From Ruminiclostridium sufflavum DSM 19573 (GTDB taxonomy: Bacteria > Bacillota > Clostridia > Acetivibrionales > DSM-1351), in contig NZ_QKMR01000014.1 in NCBI RefSeq assembly GCF_003208175.1, positions 62,001 to 126,000 of the forward strand: a stretch of DNA of 64,000 nt, read 5' to 3'. Under the pieces are notes generated by a model. The model ran no database searches. It was not told where the DNA came from and saw only the letters and a list, made by a program, of their open reading frames with translations. The position numbers and the translations under genes were made by a program. The first letter of the stretch is position 1, and each line of letters opens with the position of its first letter. This document shows positions 1-8,510 of the stretch, piece after piece.

Positions 1-36
1 ACTGCTGGCTTTGCCGGAAGATTACAGGAGGTTATT

Positions 37-675
37 TTGGTTATTACATCTGTTGAAGTTAATAAAAATATTGCATCAATGGCTAAAGTGTACGTAGATG
101 ATAATATTTATTTTTGTCTGCCTCAAAAAAGAATTAAAGCATTAGAATTATATGAAGGTAAGAATATTACACCGGAGACTTTGGAGTTTATAATGACTTA
201 TGAGGTAACCGATGCTGCAAAATGTACCGCTGTTAAATATATTGCCGCAAGGCTCAGAACATCATACGAAGTAGGGCAAAAGCTTCTTGAGCTGGGCTAT
301 GAGGAAGAAACCCTTGATAAGGTGATACAAAGTTTAACTGAGATAGATTATATAAATGACTGCAGATATTGTGTTAAATATATTTCTGAGAAAACAAAGC
401 TTCAGCCGAAATCTGCAAAAATGTTATCAATGGAACTAAGCCATAGAGGAATATCTGATGATATTATCAGCAAGGCATTTGAAGAAATAAATTTAGACGA
501 GGACGATATTGCTCTAAACCTTATAAAAAAGAAATTTTCAAAAATTACTTCTTTTGACGAAAAAACTATACAGAAAATGAAAACCTTTCTTGCCGGTCGA
601 GGCTTCAGCTATCAGCAAATATCAAGAGCAGTAAGTGCATTTATTCCCGACTATGATAATTGGGAGAATTACTGA
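37..675 (+). CDS. recX: RecX regulatory protein
   Basis: A 212-residue helical protein with the repeated three-helix layout of RecX; the segment KYIAARLRTSYEVGQKLLEL and the later KSAKMLSMELSHRGIS read as RecX repeats. RecX binds RecA and modulates RecA filaments in recombination and the SOS response (family knowledge). The start is a TTG at 37, chosen because AGGAGG (26-31) lies 5 nt upstream; no ATG fits better. Length is typical. The gene upstream is outside the window, so I cannot say whether recA precedes it. rimO follows after a 290-nt gap with its own promoter, so the two are probably not one transcript. Identification is good rather than certain, because RecX proteins are weakly conserved. 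Confidence 0.82.
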   Translation: MVITSVEVNKNIASMAKVYVDDNIYFCLPQKRIKALELYEGKNITPETLEFIMTYEVTDAAKCTAVKYIAARLRTSYEVGQKLLELGYEEETLDKVIQSLTEIDYINDCRYCVKYISEKTKLQPKSAKMLSMELSHRGISDDIISKAFEEINLDEDDIALNLIKKKFSKITSFDEKTIQKMKTFLAGRGFSYQQISRAVSAFIPDYDNWENY

Positions 676-754
676 AGCTCACAGTAAATTAATTACAATT
701 CCAGTCATGCATGAAAAATTTTTAGCCATTTATAAAAATTATTATATTAATTTA

Positions 755-783
755 TTGACAATTTATTAATATTGTTAAATAAT
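755..783 (+). promoter_or_regulatory. Sigma-A type promoter for rimO-pgsA
   Basis: TTGACA (755-760), a 17-nt spacer, then AATAAT (778-783). The -35 is perfect and the -10 matches 5 of 6. It lies about 180 nt before rimO and implies a long AT-rich leader in which I see no recognisable riboswitch. Confidence 0.55.
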
Positions 784-965
784 TTTTATTAGAGTTTCAC
801 ATATTTATAAAGGATTATTTCCGGTAAGATTTTATTATGAATCTTTTGGATAATTCTTGCAGAGCTTTATTATAAAGATTTAGGCTATTATTTTTAGTAT
901 GCATATTTAATTTGTCAAGCAGTAATAATTATATTTATGCAAAAATATATTCAAGGAGAGTAATT

Positions 966-2306
966 GTGAGCAAAAAAATTGGCATTGTTTCCTTAGGATG
1001 CCCCAAAAATTTAGTAGATAGTGAAATAATGCTTGGTCTGCTGTCAAATGCAAATTATGAGATTGTCAATGAGAAAGCAAATGCAGATATTTTGATAGTC
1101 AACACTTGCGGATTTATCGAATCTGCCCAGCAAGAATCTATAAATACTATTTTAGAAATGGCAGAGGAAAAGAAAAGAAGATGTGAAGTATTAATAGTCA
1201 CAGGCTGTATGGCTGAAAGGTATAAAGAAAAGATTTTAGAGCAGATACCTGAAGTTGACGCAGTGCTTGGCACGGGAAATTATAAGGAAATAGCGGATGT
1301 TATAAATTTGGCATATAAGGGTGAAAGGACTGTTTCTTACGGAAAATTTGAAGAAACGGATTATCTTGATGAAAGACGTATAATTTCTTCCGAAAGTCAC
1401 TCGGTTTATTTAAAAATATCAGAGGGCTGTGATAATAGATGCACATATTGTATTATCCCATATTTAAGGGGTAAATACAGAAGCAGAAAGATTGAATCCT
1501 TAGTCAAGGAAGCTGAGCTTTTAGCGCAGAAGGGAGCTAAGGAGATTATATTGGTAGCTCAGGACACGACCAGATATGGAATTGATCTATACGGTAAAAA
1601 AATGCTGACTGAGCTGATACAAAAGCTATCAAAAATTTCAGGTGTTGAGTGGATTAGGTTGTTATACTGTTATCCTGAGGAAATTGATGACCTGCTTATT
1701 GAAGAAATTGCTTCTAATCCAAAGGTATGCAAGTATATGGATATTCCTGTCCAGCATGCTTCTGACAGTATTCTCAAGCTTATGGGCCGTCGAGGCAATA
1801 TTTCCGAAATTCATACAGTTTTAACTAAGCTTAGGGAAAGGGTTAAAGGTATAGCTATCAGAACAACTATGATAGTAGGCTTTCCGGGTGAAACAGAGGA
1901 GGACTTTGAACAATTGACGGCTTTTGCGGAACAGTTTAAGTTTGACAAATTGGGTGTTTTTACTTATTCAAAAGAAGAGGGTACACCTGCCGCAAAAATG
2001 AAAAATCAAGTTAATAAAAGAATAAAGCAAAAAAGGCAGAAAGCCGTATTGGAACTTCAAAACCATATAAGCAAAGATATTAACTTTAAAAGAATCGGAA
2101 AAGTTTATAAAGCTATTGTTGACGGAATTGCTGATGATGGTATATTCTATTATGGACGTACCTATGCAGAGGCTCCCGAGATTGATGGCATGGTTTACTT
2201 TACCAGCAGTGAGCCTCTTACTGTTGGCAGTTTTGTTGATATAAATATATTAAACGCAGAAGAATATGATTTGATTGGAGAGGTCATACATGAATTTGCC
2301 AAATAA
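966..2306 (+). CDS. rimO: Ribosomal protein S12 methylthiotransferase RimO
   Basis: Radical SAM methylthiotransferase that modifies an aspartate of ribosomal protein S12. Domain order is the family one: an N-terminal UPF0004 domain with three cysteines (SLGCPKN, NTCGFIES, VTGCMAE), a radical SAM core with CxxxCxxC in SEGCDNRCTYCIIPYLRGK, and a C-terminal TRAM domain. I place the start at GTG 966, with AAGGAG at 953-958 and a 7-nt spacer. A longer reading from 912 adds 18 residues with no similarity to the family. From 966 the protein has 446 residues, the usual length. pgsA overlaps its 3' end by 17 nt, so the two are translationally coupled. MiaB is the close relative, but the SKKIGIVSLGCPKNLVDSE start is characteristic of RimO. 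Confidence 0.95.
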   Translation: MSKKIGIVSLGCPKNLVDSEIMLGLLSNANYEIVNEKANADILIVNTCGFIESAQQESINTILEMAEEKKRRCEVLIVTGCMAERYKEKILEQIPEVDAVLGTGNYKEIADVINLAYKGERTVSYGKFEETDYLDERRIISSESHSVYLKISEGCDNRCTYCIIPYLRGKYRSRKIESLVKEAELLAQKGAKEIILVAQDTTRYGIDLYGKKMLTELIQKLSKISGVEWIRLLYCYPEEIDDLLIEEIASNPKVCKYMDIPVQHASDSILKLMGRRGNISEIHTVLTKLRERVKGIAIRTTMIVGFPGETEEDFEQLTAFAEQFKFDKLGVFTYSKEEGTPAAKMKNQVNKRIKQKRQKAVLELQNHISKDINFKRIGKVYKAIVDGIADDGIFYYGRTYAEAPEIDGMVYFTSSEPLTVGSFVDINILNAEEYDLIGEVIHEFAK

Positions 2307-2910
2307 AATAACAGTATCTAGAATTATTTTAGTACCATTGTTAATGATTTTTTTAATACCAATTCCGGATGCCACCGTAAATTTTCCCTTACTGGGATTC
2401 CTTAAGGATGAAATGCTGGCATTTAATAGATTTGTTAATAGTACAGGAAATTATATTTCCGCTTTTATTTTTATTTTAGCAGCCAGCACAGACGGCGTAG
2501 ATGGTTACATTGCACGGAAACACAAGCTTGTAACTTCATTGGGAAAATTTCTTGATCCTATTGCAGATAAGCTGTTGATTACCGCGGCATTGATTGCACT
2601 TGTGCAGAATTCTGTTATAACAGGATGGGCGGCAATGATAATTATATCAAGAGAGCTTCTTGTTACAGGATTCAGATCCATTGCGGCGGCTGAAGGACAG
2701 GTTATTGCAGCTAATAAGTCCGGTAAAATAAAGATGGTATTTCAAACTGTTGCAGTATCGGTATGCCTGTTAGGTAACTGGCCCTTTTCATTGATAACTG
2801 ATTTTCCGGTTGATACTTATCTGATGTTTATAGCTGTTGTAATAACTGTTTATTCAGGTATAGATTTCTTTATTAAAAACGGTAAAATTTTAAAATCAGG
2901 TGATATGTAA
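2290..2910 (+). CDS. pgsA: CDP-diacylglycerol-glycerol-3-phosphate 3-phosphatidyltransferase
   Basis: Integral membrane CDP-alcohol phosphatidyltransferase making phosphatidylglycerophosphate, the first committed step to phosphatidylglycerol. The catalytic signature D-x2-DG-x2-AR-x8-G-x3-D-x3-D is complete, in DGVDGYIARKHK followed by GKFLDPIADK. There are several hydrophobic helices, including the N-terminal TVSRIILVPLLMIFLI and two near the C terminus. The start at ATG 2290 (206 residues) follows GGAGAGG at 2277 and overlaps the end of rimO by 17 nt. It is the last gene before a 647-nt gap. Confidence 0.93.
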   Translation: MNLPNKITVSRIILVPLLMIFLIPIPDATVNFPLLGFLKDEMLAFNRFVNSTGNYISAFIFILAASTDGVDGYIARKHKLVTSLGKFLDPIADKLLITAALIALVQNSVITGWAAMIIISRELLVTGFRSIAAAEGQVIAANKSGKIKMVFQTVAVSVCLLGNWPFSLITDFPVDTYLMFIAVVITVYSGIDFFIKNGKILKSGDM

Positions 2911-3557
2911 TAAGTTAACATACAGCTAAAAAGCAGCCGTAATGATGAGTTGCGGCTTTAATTTTCAGCTGATATCCAAGGCTTTGCACCATTAAGATAT
3001 CGGTACGACATGTATCGTTCATATCATACATCCTACTCATTTAATACTCAAGCTATCCGAGAGCCGCTTCTTATCAAAAATAAGAATTTACATTACTTAA
3101 ATATTATTTTGCATAAATTAATTGGCAAATCGAAGGATTTTTGCCGGAAAACCTACAGGAGTATCAATTTTAGCATACTATGAACAAATTGCTTTGGCAA
3201 TTGCCTATAATTTTGATACCGAATTTATAAAATTATAAATAATAATTATAAAGTATTATTATTTAGCAGGCAGTTATACCGGGAAAAATATTAGATAAAA
3301 AGATTTTTTTATGGTATATGTCTTTATAGTATTAAACCGGAAATAGTTAATGGAGCGAGCTTGCTGAATACGGTGATTAACAGCGCCAGAGTGTACTTGT
3401 TATTATTTTCTGTGCCGGGAATATGCTATAAGAAATAGGCAATAATATCAGAAAATAGTTGCAATAAATATTAAGTTAATATATAATCTTGATATCAGCA
3501 ATTAGTATCTGGTAATAATTATAAAACATAAATAATATATTAAGGAGTGTTTCGTTT
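2911..3557. other. Long intergenic region pgsA-fapR
   Basis: 647 nt without a convincing gene. An imperfect hairpin (AAAGC/GCTTT arms, about 2931-2962) just after pgsA may act as a terminator. The middle holds only AT-rich sequence and a 38-codon TTG-started frame at 3122-3238 that could be chance or a gene remnant. The segment around 3138-3162 (TTTTTGCCGGAAAACC then CAGGAG) resembles a decayed copy of the SD-hairpin element found before fabF and khpA. The right end holds the FapR operator. Confidence 0.5.
3501..3519 (+). promoter_or_regulatory. FapR operator upstream of fapR
   Basis: ATTAGTATCTGGTAATAAT is an imperfect inverted repeat that matches the known FapR box (ATTAGTACCT-N-TACTAAT type) at all but two or three positions. 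It lies 39 nt before the fapR start, where FapR autoregulation is expected. In Bacillus, FapR releases this site on binding malonyl-CoA. The site predicts malonyl-CoA-controlled expression of the whole fapR-plsX-fabH-fabD-fabG run. Confidence 0.8.
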
Positions 3558-4136
3558 TTGAGTAGATCATCATCACAAAAACAACAGAGGCAGAAAACCC
3601 TCCTTGAAAAGATCAAATATGACCCATTTTTAACAGATGAAGAATTAGCTGATTTTTTTAAGGTAAGTGTACCTACAATTAGACTTGATAGGCTTGAATT
3701 AGGTATTCCTGAGCTCAGAGAGAGAATTAAAAATGTTGCAGAGACCAATCAGGAAAAGCTTAAGTCAATTGAGGGTAAAGAATTTATTGGTGAATTAGTT
3801 GATTTGCAGTTAGGTCAGAGTGCAATATCATTAATGGAAACAAATGATTCCATGGCATTTGAAAAAACACATATTGTAAGAGGCCATTTTATCTATTCCT
3901 TGGCTGAAACTCTTGCAATAGCAGTAATAGATGCACAGGTTGCACTTGTTGGTGTTGCCAATATAAAATATAAAATTCCAGTTTATTCGGGTGCAAAAAT
4001 TGTTGCCAAGGCAGAAGTTAAAAAAACCAAAGGAAGCAGAGTTATAGTATGGATTAAAATATATGAAAAAAACGTAGAAGTTTTCAGAGGGAAATTTATA
4101 TTAGTTACAATAGATAAGAACAATATTAAGCCTTGA
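3558..4136 (+). CDS. fapR: Transcription factor FapR
   Basis: Malonyl-CoA-sensing repressor of membrane lipid synthesis. An N-terminal DeoR-type helix-turn-helix (residues about 20-55, [19 protein letters not shown]) is followed by a hotdog-fold effector domain, with the typical [20 protein letters not shown] segment near the middle. Length of 192 residues is normal. The start is TTG 3558, with TAAGGAGTG about 10 nt upstream; a downstream ATG would remove the DNA-binding domain. An apparent FapR box precedes it, so it probably controls itself. plsX follows after 25 nt. Confidence 0.95.
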   Translation: MSRSSSQKQQRQKTLLEKIKYDPFLTDEELADFFKVSVPTIRLDRLELGIPELRERIKNVAETNQEKLKSIEGKEFIGELVDLQLGQSAISLMETNDSMAFEKTHIVRGHFIYSLAETLAIAVIDAQVALVGVANIKYKIPVYSGAKIVAKAEVKKTKGSRVIVWIKIYEKNVEVFRGKFILVTIDKNNIKP

Positions 4137-4161
4137 GAAAATAATTGGAGTGTGAATAGAA

Positions 4162-5190
4162 TTGATAAATATTATCGTTGATGCTATGGGCGGAGATAAT
4201 GCACCTAAAGCTATTATAGATGGATGTATAGAAGCTGTAAATATGCAGGAGGGATTTAAAATAACTCTTGTCGGTAAAGGTGAGGTCATAAAAAAGATTT
4301 TAGATGACAACAAGTTTGACAGAAATAGAATTGATATAGTTAATGCTAATGAGGTAATTGCAGGTGATGATACTCCCACAAAGGCTATAAAGAATAAAAA
4401 GGATTCATCAATGGTTGTTGGTTTTAATCTGCTGAAGGAGAAAAAAGGAGATGCATTTATTTCGGCGGGGAATACCGGGGCTTTGATGACCGGAGCCTTA
4501 CTGCTTATAGGCCGGATCAAAGGTATAGATAGGCCTTCTCTTCCGGCATTGGTTCCGTCAAAGAAAAATATGGTTTTAATTATTGATGCAGGTATGAATA
4601 CTGTCTGTAGGCCCATTAATTATTTACAATTTGCAATTATGGGTTCTATATATATGAAGCTAATCTACAAACTTCAAAGCCCCAAGATAGGTTTATTAAA
4701 TGTTGGGTCAGAAGATGCAAAAGGCAATGATACCTTAAAAAATGCATTCAGGCTTCTTTCCTCAGGTCCTGTTAATTTTATCGGAAATATGGAAGGAAAC
4801 GATATTACAAGCGGAGATGTTGACGTTGCTGTTTGTGATGGATATGTAGGTAATGTTTCACTGAAATTGTTTGAAGGTGCAGGTTCTTTGCTGTTAAAAG
4901 AGATAAAAGGAATCTTTACAAAAAATATGATAACTAAGCTTTGTTATTTACTTATGAAATCAGCCTTTAAGGATTTTAAAAGCAAATTCGATCCTGATGA
5001 GCTCGCAGGTGCTCCTGTATTGGGAGTAAAGGAACTTGTTATTAAAAGTCATGGCTCTTCAAAAGCAAAAACAATCAGAAGTGCTATTTTAAAAAGAGCA
5101 ATTCCTTTAATTCAATGTGAAGTTTTGAATGAAATTAAAAATCAATTTGAAAATATGGAGGTGAAGCCTTCTGATGATGAAATTAGCTAA
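4162..5190 (+). CDS. plsX: Phosphate acyltransferase PlsX
   Basis: Converts acyl-ACP to acyl-phosphate, the acyl donor for PlsY in phosphatidic acid synthesis; a peripheral membrane enzyme. Diagnostic sequence: the N-terminal IIVDAMGGDNAPKAIIDG and the central FISAGNTGALMTGA. 342 residues, normal length. The start is TTG 4162 after TTGGAGTG. It overlaps the next gene, fabH, by 17 nt, which indicates coupled translation within the fap operon. Confidence 0.96.
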   Translation: MINIIVDAMGGDNAPKAIIDGCIEAVNMQEGFKITLVGKGEVIKKILDDNKFDRNRIDIVNANEVIAGDDTPTKAIKNKKDSSMVVGFNLLKEKKGDAFISAGNTGALMTGALLLIGRIKGIDRPSLPALVPSKKNMVLIIDAGMNTVCRPINYLQFAIMGSIYMKLIYKLQSPKIGLLNVGSEDAKGNDTLKNAFRLLSSGPVNFIGNMEGNDITSGDVDVAVCDGYVGNVSLKLFEGAGSLLLKEIKGIFTKNMITKLCYLLMKSAFKDFKSKFDPDELAGAPVLGVKELVIKSHGSSKAKTIRSAILKRAIPLIQCEVLNEIKNQFENMEVKPSDDEIS

Positions 5191-6169
5191 AAGTATAGGA
5201 ATAATCGGAACAGGCAGTTATTTGCCTGAGAAGGTGCTTACTAATTTTGATTTGGAAAAAATGGTTGATACATCTAATGAGTGGATTATAAAGAGGACAG
5301 GAATTTCCGAGAGAAGGATTTTAGATGAGAAGTTGCCGACTTATTCGATGGGTATAGAAGCAGCTAAGAGAGCTTTGGAAAATGCGGAATTACAGGCCGA
5401 AGATGTTGATTTAATTGTTTATGCGAGTGTTACCGATGATTTTTATACTCCCTCAAATGCATGTATTATTCAAGGAGCTATAGGAGCTTGCAAGGCTATA
5501 GCCTTTGATGTAAATGCCGCATGTACTGGATTTATCTATGCTTTGGTAGTTGCTCAGCAGTTTCTTTTAGGCGGAAATTACAAAAATGCTCTGGTAATAG
5601 GCTGTGAGGCATTGTCGAAAATAACTGATTGGAAGGACAGAAACACCTGTGTCTTATTTGGAGATGGAGCCGGTGCCGCAGTATTGGGTGAGGTTGATGA
5701 GGGATACGGAATGCTTAATTCCTTTCTTGGATCGGATGGTTCTTCTGCTATGGTGCTTAATGCTCCTAATCTGTATGTTTCAGAAGAGGAAAGGGAAAAA
5801 AGAAAAAACGGAAAGCTGGATTCCTTATGGATGGATGGAGCGGAGGTATTTAAGTTTGCCGTTAAGACTATGTCCAGTGCAACGGTTAAGGTGCTGGAGG
5901 AGCTGAATATGACTGTTGATGACATACAGCATATCTTCCCCCATCAGGCAAATACCAGAATTATTGACGGAGCAATAAAAAAGCTTGGTATTACGGATGA
6001 TAAGCTGTATTACATTATACAAAAATACGGAAACATATCTTCGGCGTCAATACCTGTTGCTTTGGATGAGGCCAATAAAGAAGGCAGGCTGAAAAAAGGT
6101 GATAATATGGTACTGGTAGGCTTTGGCGGTGGATTGACATGGGGCTCCATTGTACTTAAATGGGTTTAA
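5174..6169 (+). CDS. fabH: 3-oxoacyl-ACP synthase III (FabH)
   Basis: Initiates fatty-acid elongation by condensing acetyl-CoA (or a branched acyl-CoA) with malonyl-ACP. The catalytic triad is visible: Cys in DVNAACTGF, His in IFPHQANTRI, and Asn in YGNISSASIPVAL. 331 residues, typical. Two adjacent ATGs (5174, 5177) lie behind GGAGGTG; the first is used here. The gene overlaps plsX by 17 nt and precedes fabD by 52 nt. Whether it prefers straight or branched primers cannot be told from the sequence alone. Confidence 0.96.
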   Translation: MMKLAKSIGIIGTGSYLPEKVLTNFDLEKMVDTSNEWIIKRTGISERRILDEKLPTYSMGIEAAKRALENAELQAEDVDLIVYASVTDDFYTPSNACIIQGAIGACKAIAFDVNAACTGFIYALVVAQQFLLGGNYKNALVIGCEALSKITDWKDRNTCVLFGDGAGAAVLGEVDEGYGMLNSFLGSDGSSAMVLNAPNLYVSEEEREKRKNGKLDSLWMDGAEVFKFAVKTMSSATVKVLEELNMTVDDIQHIFPHQANTRIIDGAIKKLGITDDKLYYIIQKYGNISSASIPVALDEANKEGRLKKGDNMVLVGFGGGLTWGSIVLKWV

Positions 6170-6221
6170 GGTTATTTATATAAAATGAAAAAAGAGATTA
6201 TTATAAAGCGAGGGATTATCA

Positions 6222-7154
6222 ATGGGTAAATTGGCATTTATTTTTCCGGGTCAGGGTGCTCAGTATGTGGGCATGGGCAAGGAAATTGCTGCTGAATACA
6301 AGAGCGCAGACAACATTTTTGACGAGGCAGCAGATGCTTTAGGTTTTGATATTAAGGAAATGATTTTTAATAGTGATGACGAGACATTGAAAATTACCGA
6401 AAACACTCAGCCCACAATTCTTACTGTAAGTATAGCATGTATGCAGCCGCTTCTTGAAAAAGGAATAAGGCCGGATTATGTTGCAGGCTTGAGCTTGGGT
6501 GAATATTCCGCGCATGTTGCCGGGGGCACTATGAGTTTCAGTGATGCTGTAAAGCTTGTAAAAAAGAGAGGAAAATATATGCAGGAAGCTGTACCTGCAG
6601 GTGTTGGCGCTATGTCAGTTATTATAGGGCTTGACAATGACAGCGTGATTGAATGCTGTAAAGACGCATCACAAATTGGAATTGTAGAGCCGACAAACTT
6701 TAATTGCCCTGGACAGATTGCAATTGCGGGGGAAAAAGAAGCTGTTGAGAAAGCAAGTGCATTATGTAAAGAAAAAGGCGCTAAAAGAACAGTTCTTTTG
6801 CCTGTCAGTGCACCCTTCCATTGCAGTATGCTAAAACCAGCGGGAGAAAAGCTGGCTGCTGAGCTGGGAAATATTGAGCTTAGCGATATTAAAATTCCAG
6901 TAGTTACTAATGTTACTGCGGAATGTATAACTGACAGGGAAGCTGTTAAGAATTTGCTGGTCAAGCAGGTCAGTCAGTCTGTTCTTTGGGAGAATTGTAT
7001 CAGAACTATGATTGATAAAGGGGTTGATACCTTTATAGAGATAGGCCCCGGAAAAGTTTTATGCGGATTTGTAAAAAAGATAAGCAAAGAGGTTATGGCT
7101 TTTAATGTAGAGGATATGGAAAGCTTAAACAAGACCTTGGAAGCATTATCTTAA
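6222..7154 (+). CDS. fabD: Malonyl-CoA-ACP transacylase (FabD)
   Basis: Loads malonyl groups onto ACP. The sequence shows the N-terminal FIFPGQGAQYVGMG and the nucleophile elbow GLSLGEYSAH with its catalytic Ser; the partner His is in APFHCSMLKPA. 310 residues, as usual. The start is ATG 6222 behind AGCGAGGG. It sits between fabH and fabG. No enoyl-ACP reductase gene (fabK, fabI or fabL) lies anywhere in the block. Confidence 0.96.
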   Translation: MGKLAFIFPGQGAQYVGMGKEIAAEYKSADNIFDEAADALGFDIKEMIFNSDDETLKITENTQPTILTVSIACMQPLLEKGIRPDYVAGLSLGEYSAHVAGGTMSFSDAVKLVKKRGKYMQEAVPAGVGAMSVIIGLDNDSVIECCKDASQIGIVEPTNFNCPGQIAIAGEKEAVEKASALCKEKGAKRTVLLPVSAPFHCSMLKPAGEKLAAELGNIELSDIKIPVVTNVTAECITDREAVKNLLVKQVSQSVLWENCIRTMIDKGVDTFIEIGPGKVLCGFVKKISKEVMAFNVEDMESLNKTLEALS

Positions 7155-7196
7155 TAACTTTGGTTAAAAAGTTAAAGCTGATAGGAGGTGCAGCCG

Positions 7197-7934
7197 ATGA
7201 AATTTGAAGGGAGAACTGCTGTAATAACAGGCTCTTCAAGGGGAATTGGCAAAGCAATAGCAGAGAGGCTCGGCAAGCTGGGAGCAAATGTCGTTATTAA
7301 CGGAACTTCTGAGCGGATTTTTGAAACGTCAAAGGAATTTGAGGCTATGGGAATAAAAGCTGCCGCAGCTGTAGGCGATGTAAGGAAGGCTGAGGATGTA
7401 AAAGCTATGCTGGCCACAGCTGTAGACAATTTTGGCGGCGTGGATATTCTCATAAACAATGCAGGAATAACAAAGGATAAGCCTATGGCAATGATGTCTG
7501 AGGATGATTGGGACGTTGTTCTGGACATCAATTTAAAAGGTGCATTCTTGTGTACAAAAGCAGCCGCAAAGCTTATGATAAAAAGAAGGTATGGAAGAAT
7601 AATTAATATATCTTCTGTTGCGGGTGCCTATGGAAATGCAGGTCAAGCAAATTATTCCGCATCTAAAGGCGGCTTAATCGGGTTAACAAAAACTACGGCA
7701 AAGGAATTTGCGCCGAGAGGTGTTACGTGCAATGCTGTCACCCCGGGCTTGATTGATAGTGAAATGACGGAAATATTACCGCAGGAGATGAAGCAGAAAT
7801 ATCTAGACAAAATAGCACTCGGAAGGTTCGGGACGCCTGAGGAAGTTGCTGCTGTTGTTGCTTTTCTTGCTTCTGACGAGGCAGGATATGTTACTGGTCA
7901 GGTAATAGATATTGACGGTGGGTTAGTTATATAA
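7197..7934 (+). CDS. fabG: 3-oxoacyl-ACP reductase (FabG)
   Basis: NADPH-dependent short-chain dehydrogenase that reduces 3-oxoacyl-ACP. Motifs: the Rossmann TGSSRGIGKAIAE, the NNAGITKD loop, catalytic Ser in NISSVAG and Tyr/Lys in YSASKGG. The start is ATG 7197, 8 nt after AGGAGG (7183-7188); an upstream GTG overlaps the SD itself and is not plausible. This gives 245 residues, the family length. acpP follows after 118 nt that contains its own promoter-like sequence. Confidence 0.95.
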   Translation: MKFEGRTAVITGSSRGIGKAIAERLGKLGANVVINGTSERIFETSKEFEAMGIKAAAAVGDVRKAEDVKAMLATAVDNFGGVDILINNAGITKDKPMAMMSEDDWDVVLDINLKGAFLCTKAAAKLMIKRRYGRIINISSVAGAYGNAGQANYSASKGGLIGLTKTTAKEFAPRGVTCNAVTPGLIDSEMTEILPQEMKQKYLDKIALGRFGTPEEVAAVVAFLASDEAGYVTGQVIDIDGGLVI

Positions 7935-7961
7935 TAATATAAGTATGATTTGTTGTAATTT

Positions 7962-7990
7962 TTGAGCTTAAAGGCTTAAATTATTATAAA
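7962..7990 (+). promoter_or_regulatory. Possible internal promoter for acpP
   Basis: TTGAGC (7962-7967), a 17-nt spacer, and TATAAA (7985-7990) about 60 nt before acpP. An extra promoter here would fit the high ACP demand of the cell. Confidence 0.45.
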
Positions 7991-8052
7991 TTGCATAATA
8001 TGGTATAAAAAATATATGCAATTGAATAACTTTCTTGGAAGGAGGTGAATAT

Positions 8053-8280
8053 ATGGTTTTCGAAAAGGTTAAAAAGTTGGTTGTTGAACAGCTGGGTGTT
8101 GAAGAAGACGATATATCTATGGAATCTTCTTTCATAGATGATCTTGGTGCAGATTCCCTTGATATAGTTGAACTTATTATGGCTTTAGAAGAAGAGTTCA
8201 GCCTTGAAATACCGGATACTGAAGCTGAGAAGATTACAACAGTAGGTGATGCTGTTGAATACATTACAAAGAATTCTTAA
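8053..8280 (+). CDS. acpP: Acyl carrier protein
   Basis: 75-residue acidic carrier protein whose Ser in [12 protein letters not shown] receives the 4'-phosphopantetheine arm. It carries growing acyl chains for the Fab enzymes and PlsX. The start is ATG 8053, 7 nt after GGAGG (8041-8045); a longer frame from 8035 only adds residues translated from the SD. It is followed by a clear terminator, so fabF needs a separate start of transcription or readthrough. Confidence 0.97.
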   Translation: MVFEKVKKLVVEQLGVEEDDISMESSFIDDLGADSLDIVELIMALEEEFSLEIPDTEAEKITTVGDAVEYITKNS

Positions 8281-8300
8281 TTCTTAAAAAAAGATAGTTA

Positions 8301-8330
8301 AAAAAAGTCCCTTAACAGGGGCTTTTTTTA
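8301..8330 (+). terminator. Rho-independent terminator after acpP
   Basis: Inverted repeat with arms AAAAAAGTCCC and GGGGCTTTTTT (one mismatch) around a 6-nt loop, ending in seven T residues, 20 nt after the acpP stop codon. Confidence 0.85.
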
Positions 8331-8474
8331 GCTAATTGCAATTATATTTAAATTTATAACCAATGATGTTAATTATAAAAAGAAACTCTTTTAAAATATA
8401 TATTAATAAATTTTTCGAGCTGGCTTTGTTGTCTGATATCAAAACAAAATGAAAGCAGCTTGGAGGCTTACCAA

Positions 8475-8505
8475 ATTTTTGTGCCGGAAACTCGGCGTAG
8501 GAGGG
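8475..8505 (+). repeat. SD-hairpin element in front of fabF
   Basis: AATTTTTGTGCCGG starts a small hairpin (GCCG 8483-8486 paired with CGGC 8493-8496) placed directly before the SD TAGGAGGG, six bases before the fabF ATG. The same layout, with changed but still paired stems, precedes sodA, khpA and the OPT transporter. Function unknown; it could affect ribosome access. Confidence 0.7.
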
Positions 8506-8510
8506 TATTT

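Noticed and set aside
3122-3238. 38-codon TTG-started frame between pgsA and fapR (contains GKPTGVSILAYYEQIALAIA)
   Set aside because: It has no SD at TTG 3122, no family match that I recognise, and a stop-free run of this length is not rare. It may be a gene remnant, but the sequence alone does not support a call.
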